Below, piece after piece: positions 6,259 to 7,242 of a stretch of 7,242 nucleotides of DNA (its first letter is position 1; each line of letters starts with the position of its first letter). The notes below the pieces were generated by a model. It worked only from the letters and a program-made list of their open reading frames with translations, was not told the origin of the DNA and searched no databases. The DNA is from Akkermansiaceae bacterium (GTDB lineage Bacteria; Verrucomicrobiota; Verrucomicrobiia; Verrucomicrobiales; Akkermansiaceae). The stretch is taken from NCBI GenBank assembly GCA_025457805.1, contig JALOTR010000128.1, positions 1 to 7,242 of the forward strand, in the 5' to 3' direction. A program made the translations under genes and the position numbers.

Positions 6259-7242
6259 TCATGGTGCGGGAATCGGGTTCCCATCAGGACCGAAGTTGTC
6301 GGCAACTTCAGCGCCCTGATTGCGCCGCAGTTGCAATGGAAATCCCTTGTCGAAAAGCCGGTTGCCCTTGAAGCGGAGATTTTCCACGCCCTCGATGGTC
6401 ACAGCACCGTAGATCCGGTTGTTTTCAACGACCACATCCTGCACCGCACGGGGACTGGCCCAAGCGGCATCATCGTTCGCCTTGCCACTTGGGGATCCCT
6501 TCACGATGAGGGCGGCGGAGGCATTGCCGCGTCCCCGATAGAGATTGCAATTCCGCACGCTAGCTCCTGAGGGAAACACGCCTTCGATCTTTTCCGAATA
6601 GAACCAGATCAAGGCCCGGGCGGTGCATCCTTCCAGCTTTACCGGAGATTGAAAACGGCAGCTCATTTCAATCGTGCAGTTTTTCAACAAGGTCTCCGGA
6701 TTGGTGGAAGCCGGATCCCATACCATGGTGCCCGCGGCAAGCCCGGGAATCGGATTCTCCAGTGTGATCTCCGTCTCGGGCGCGGCTGGTTTGCCTTCGA
6801 TCAACCTTTTGGAGGGTCGTTGCTCGATCTTCACGATGCGAGCGTTGCCTAACAATTTTGCCGTCTCCTCATCGGCTGCGGTCAACGATCCTCCCTTATG
6901 CCATGGGATGAACAAAAGAGGAAATTTCTGCCTCACCTGGATCTTCGTGGGTGATATCATTTTGGAGACCACACTGGAGTGAGTAGAGATATTGAAAGCA
7001 TCATCGCACATCCCGCTCACGATGCAGGAATCCCACAACAAGGGACCGCGATTGCCCTTGACTTGAAAACCATCGCGCCACGTGGACATCAGGCGGCCGC
7101 TGCCTGGCTTGGGCCGGATGTGAGTGCGAAGGAAAGTCACTTTTCCATGATTGCGATTCACCTCAAATCCAAACCACGGCGCAGACCAAAGCTCCACATC
7201 CTCGAAAGTGATATCCGAGTTGCCACTGATGTGAAATGTCGC
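6259..7242 (-). CDS. Right-handed parallel beta-helix protein, possibly GH110-like; N-terminus missing
   Basis: The reading frame is open to the right edge, giving 327 visible C-terminal residues; the GTG at 7197 is internal, since the upstream 15 codons continue the same pattern. Short repeats ending in N or G with alternating hydrophobics, such as 'SDITFEDVELWSAPWFGFEV' (9-28), 'GPLLWDSCIVSGMCDDAFNI' (66-85), 'VVVENNRIYGAVTIEGVENL' and 'FKGNRLF', are coils of a pectate-lyase-type beta-helix. A block around 96-170 breaks the coil pattern and looks like an inserted beta subdomain. The stretch 'GSGRLMSTWRDGFQVKG' (47-63) followed by 'CDDAFN' (79-84) resembles the active-site region of GH110 alpha-1,3-galactosidases: D57, D80 and D81 form an Asp plus adjacent Asp pair. 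The family call is from memory and uncertain; other beta-helix glycosidases, lyases or epimerases remain possible. A signal peptide would be upstream and cannot be seen. The sulfatase gene starts 28 nt downstream, suggesting both act on one sulfated glycan. Confidence 0.7.
   Translation of the reverse strand, partial: ATFHISGNSDITFEDVELWSAPWFGFEVNRNHGKVTFLRTHIRPKPGSGRLMSTWRDGFQVKGNRGPLLWDSCIVSGMCDDAFNISTHSSVVSKMISPTKIQVRQKFPLLFIPWHKGGSLTAADEETAKLLGNARIVKIEQRPSKRLIEGKPAAPETEITLENPIPGLAAGTMVWDPASTNPETLLKNCTIEMSCRFQSPVKLEGCTARALIWFYSEKIEGVFPSGASVRNCNLYRGRGNASAALIVKGSPSGKANDDAAWASPRAVQDVVVENNRIYGAVTIEGVENLRFKGNRLFDKGFPLQLRRNQGAEVADNFGPDGNPIPAP

Noticed and set aside
6231..6305. Extended N-terminus (25 extra residues) for the sulfatase
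   Set aside because: It would overlap the end of the beta-helix gene and place a hydrophilic stretch before the signal peptide; the ATG at 6230 gives a standard Sec signal.

Overview
The window is GC-rich, densely packed bacterial DNA with no mobile element, RNA gene or CRISPR array that I can see. The gene content points to a Gram-negative bacterium: an O-antigen ligase/polymerase-like membrane protein, several GT-B glycosyltransferases, an exported type I sulfatase and a right-handed beta-helix enzyme. The style of the sulfatase (short Sec signal peptide, 'NILFLFTDDQ' start, C-V-A-S-R active-site motif) and the frequent absence of clear Shine-Dalgarno sequences recall Verrucomicrobia/Planctomycetes-type genomes. 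That assignment is an inference from remembered family patterns, not a demonstrated fact.

Left half, plus strand (1-3050): the 3' end of a WbuB/WcaI-like glycosyltransferase, then a multi-pass O-antigen ligase/polymerase-like protein (17 nt gap), then another GT-B glycosyltransferase whose ATG overlaps the preceding stop (ATGA). This looks like the distal part of an exopolysaccharide, capsule or O-antigen operon that begins left of the window: two sugar transferases for repeat-unit assembly and a membrane protein that would polymerise or ligate the finished glycan.

Right half, minus strand (7242 down to 3061): a beta-helix protein cut by the right edge, which resembles GH110 alpha-galactosidases in one motif region; an exported FGly-type sulfatase (28 nt gap); a small YdjM/DUF457-like integral membrane metal-dependent hydrolase (60 nt gap); and a glycosyltransferase that overlaps the hydrolase by ATGA. 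All four could be one transcription unit starting outside the window. The first two genes look like extracytoplasmic breakdown or remodelling of a sulfated glycan. The last two look like envelope or glycan synthesis functions.

The two units converge, with only 10 bp between their stop codons (3051-3060). No intergenic stretch exceeds about 60 bp, so there is little room for promoters or regulatory elements, and I found none I would defend. I did not find a clearly new system. The most interesting points are the possible GH110-like active site next to a sulfatase, the sulfatase motif variant, and the mixed synthesis/degradation gene order on the minus strand.
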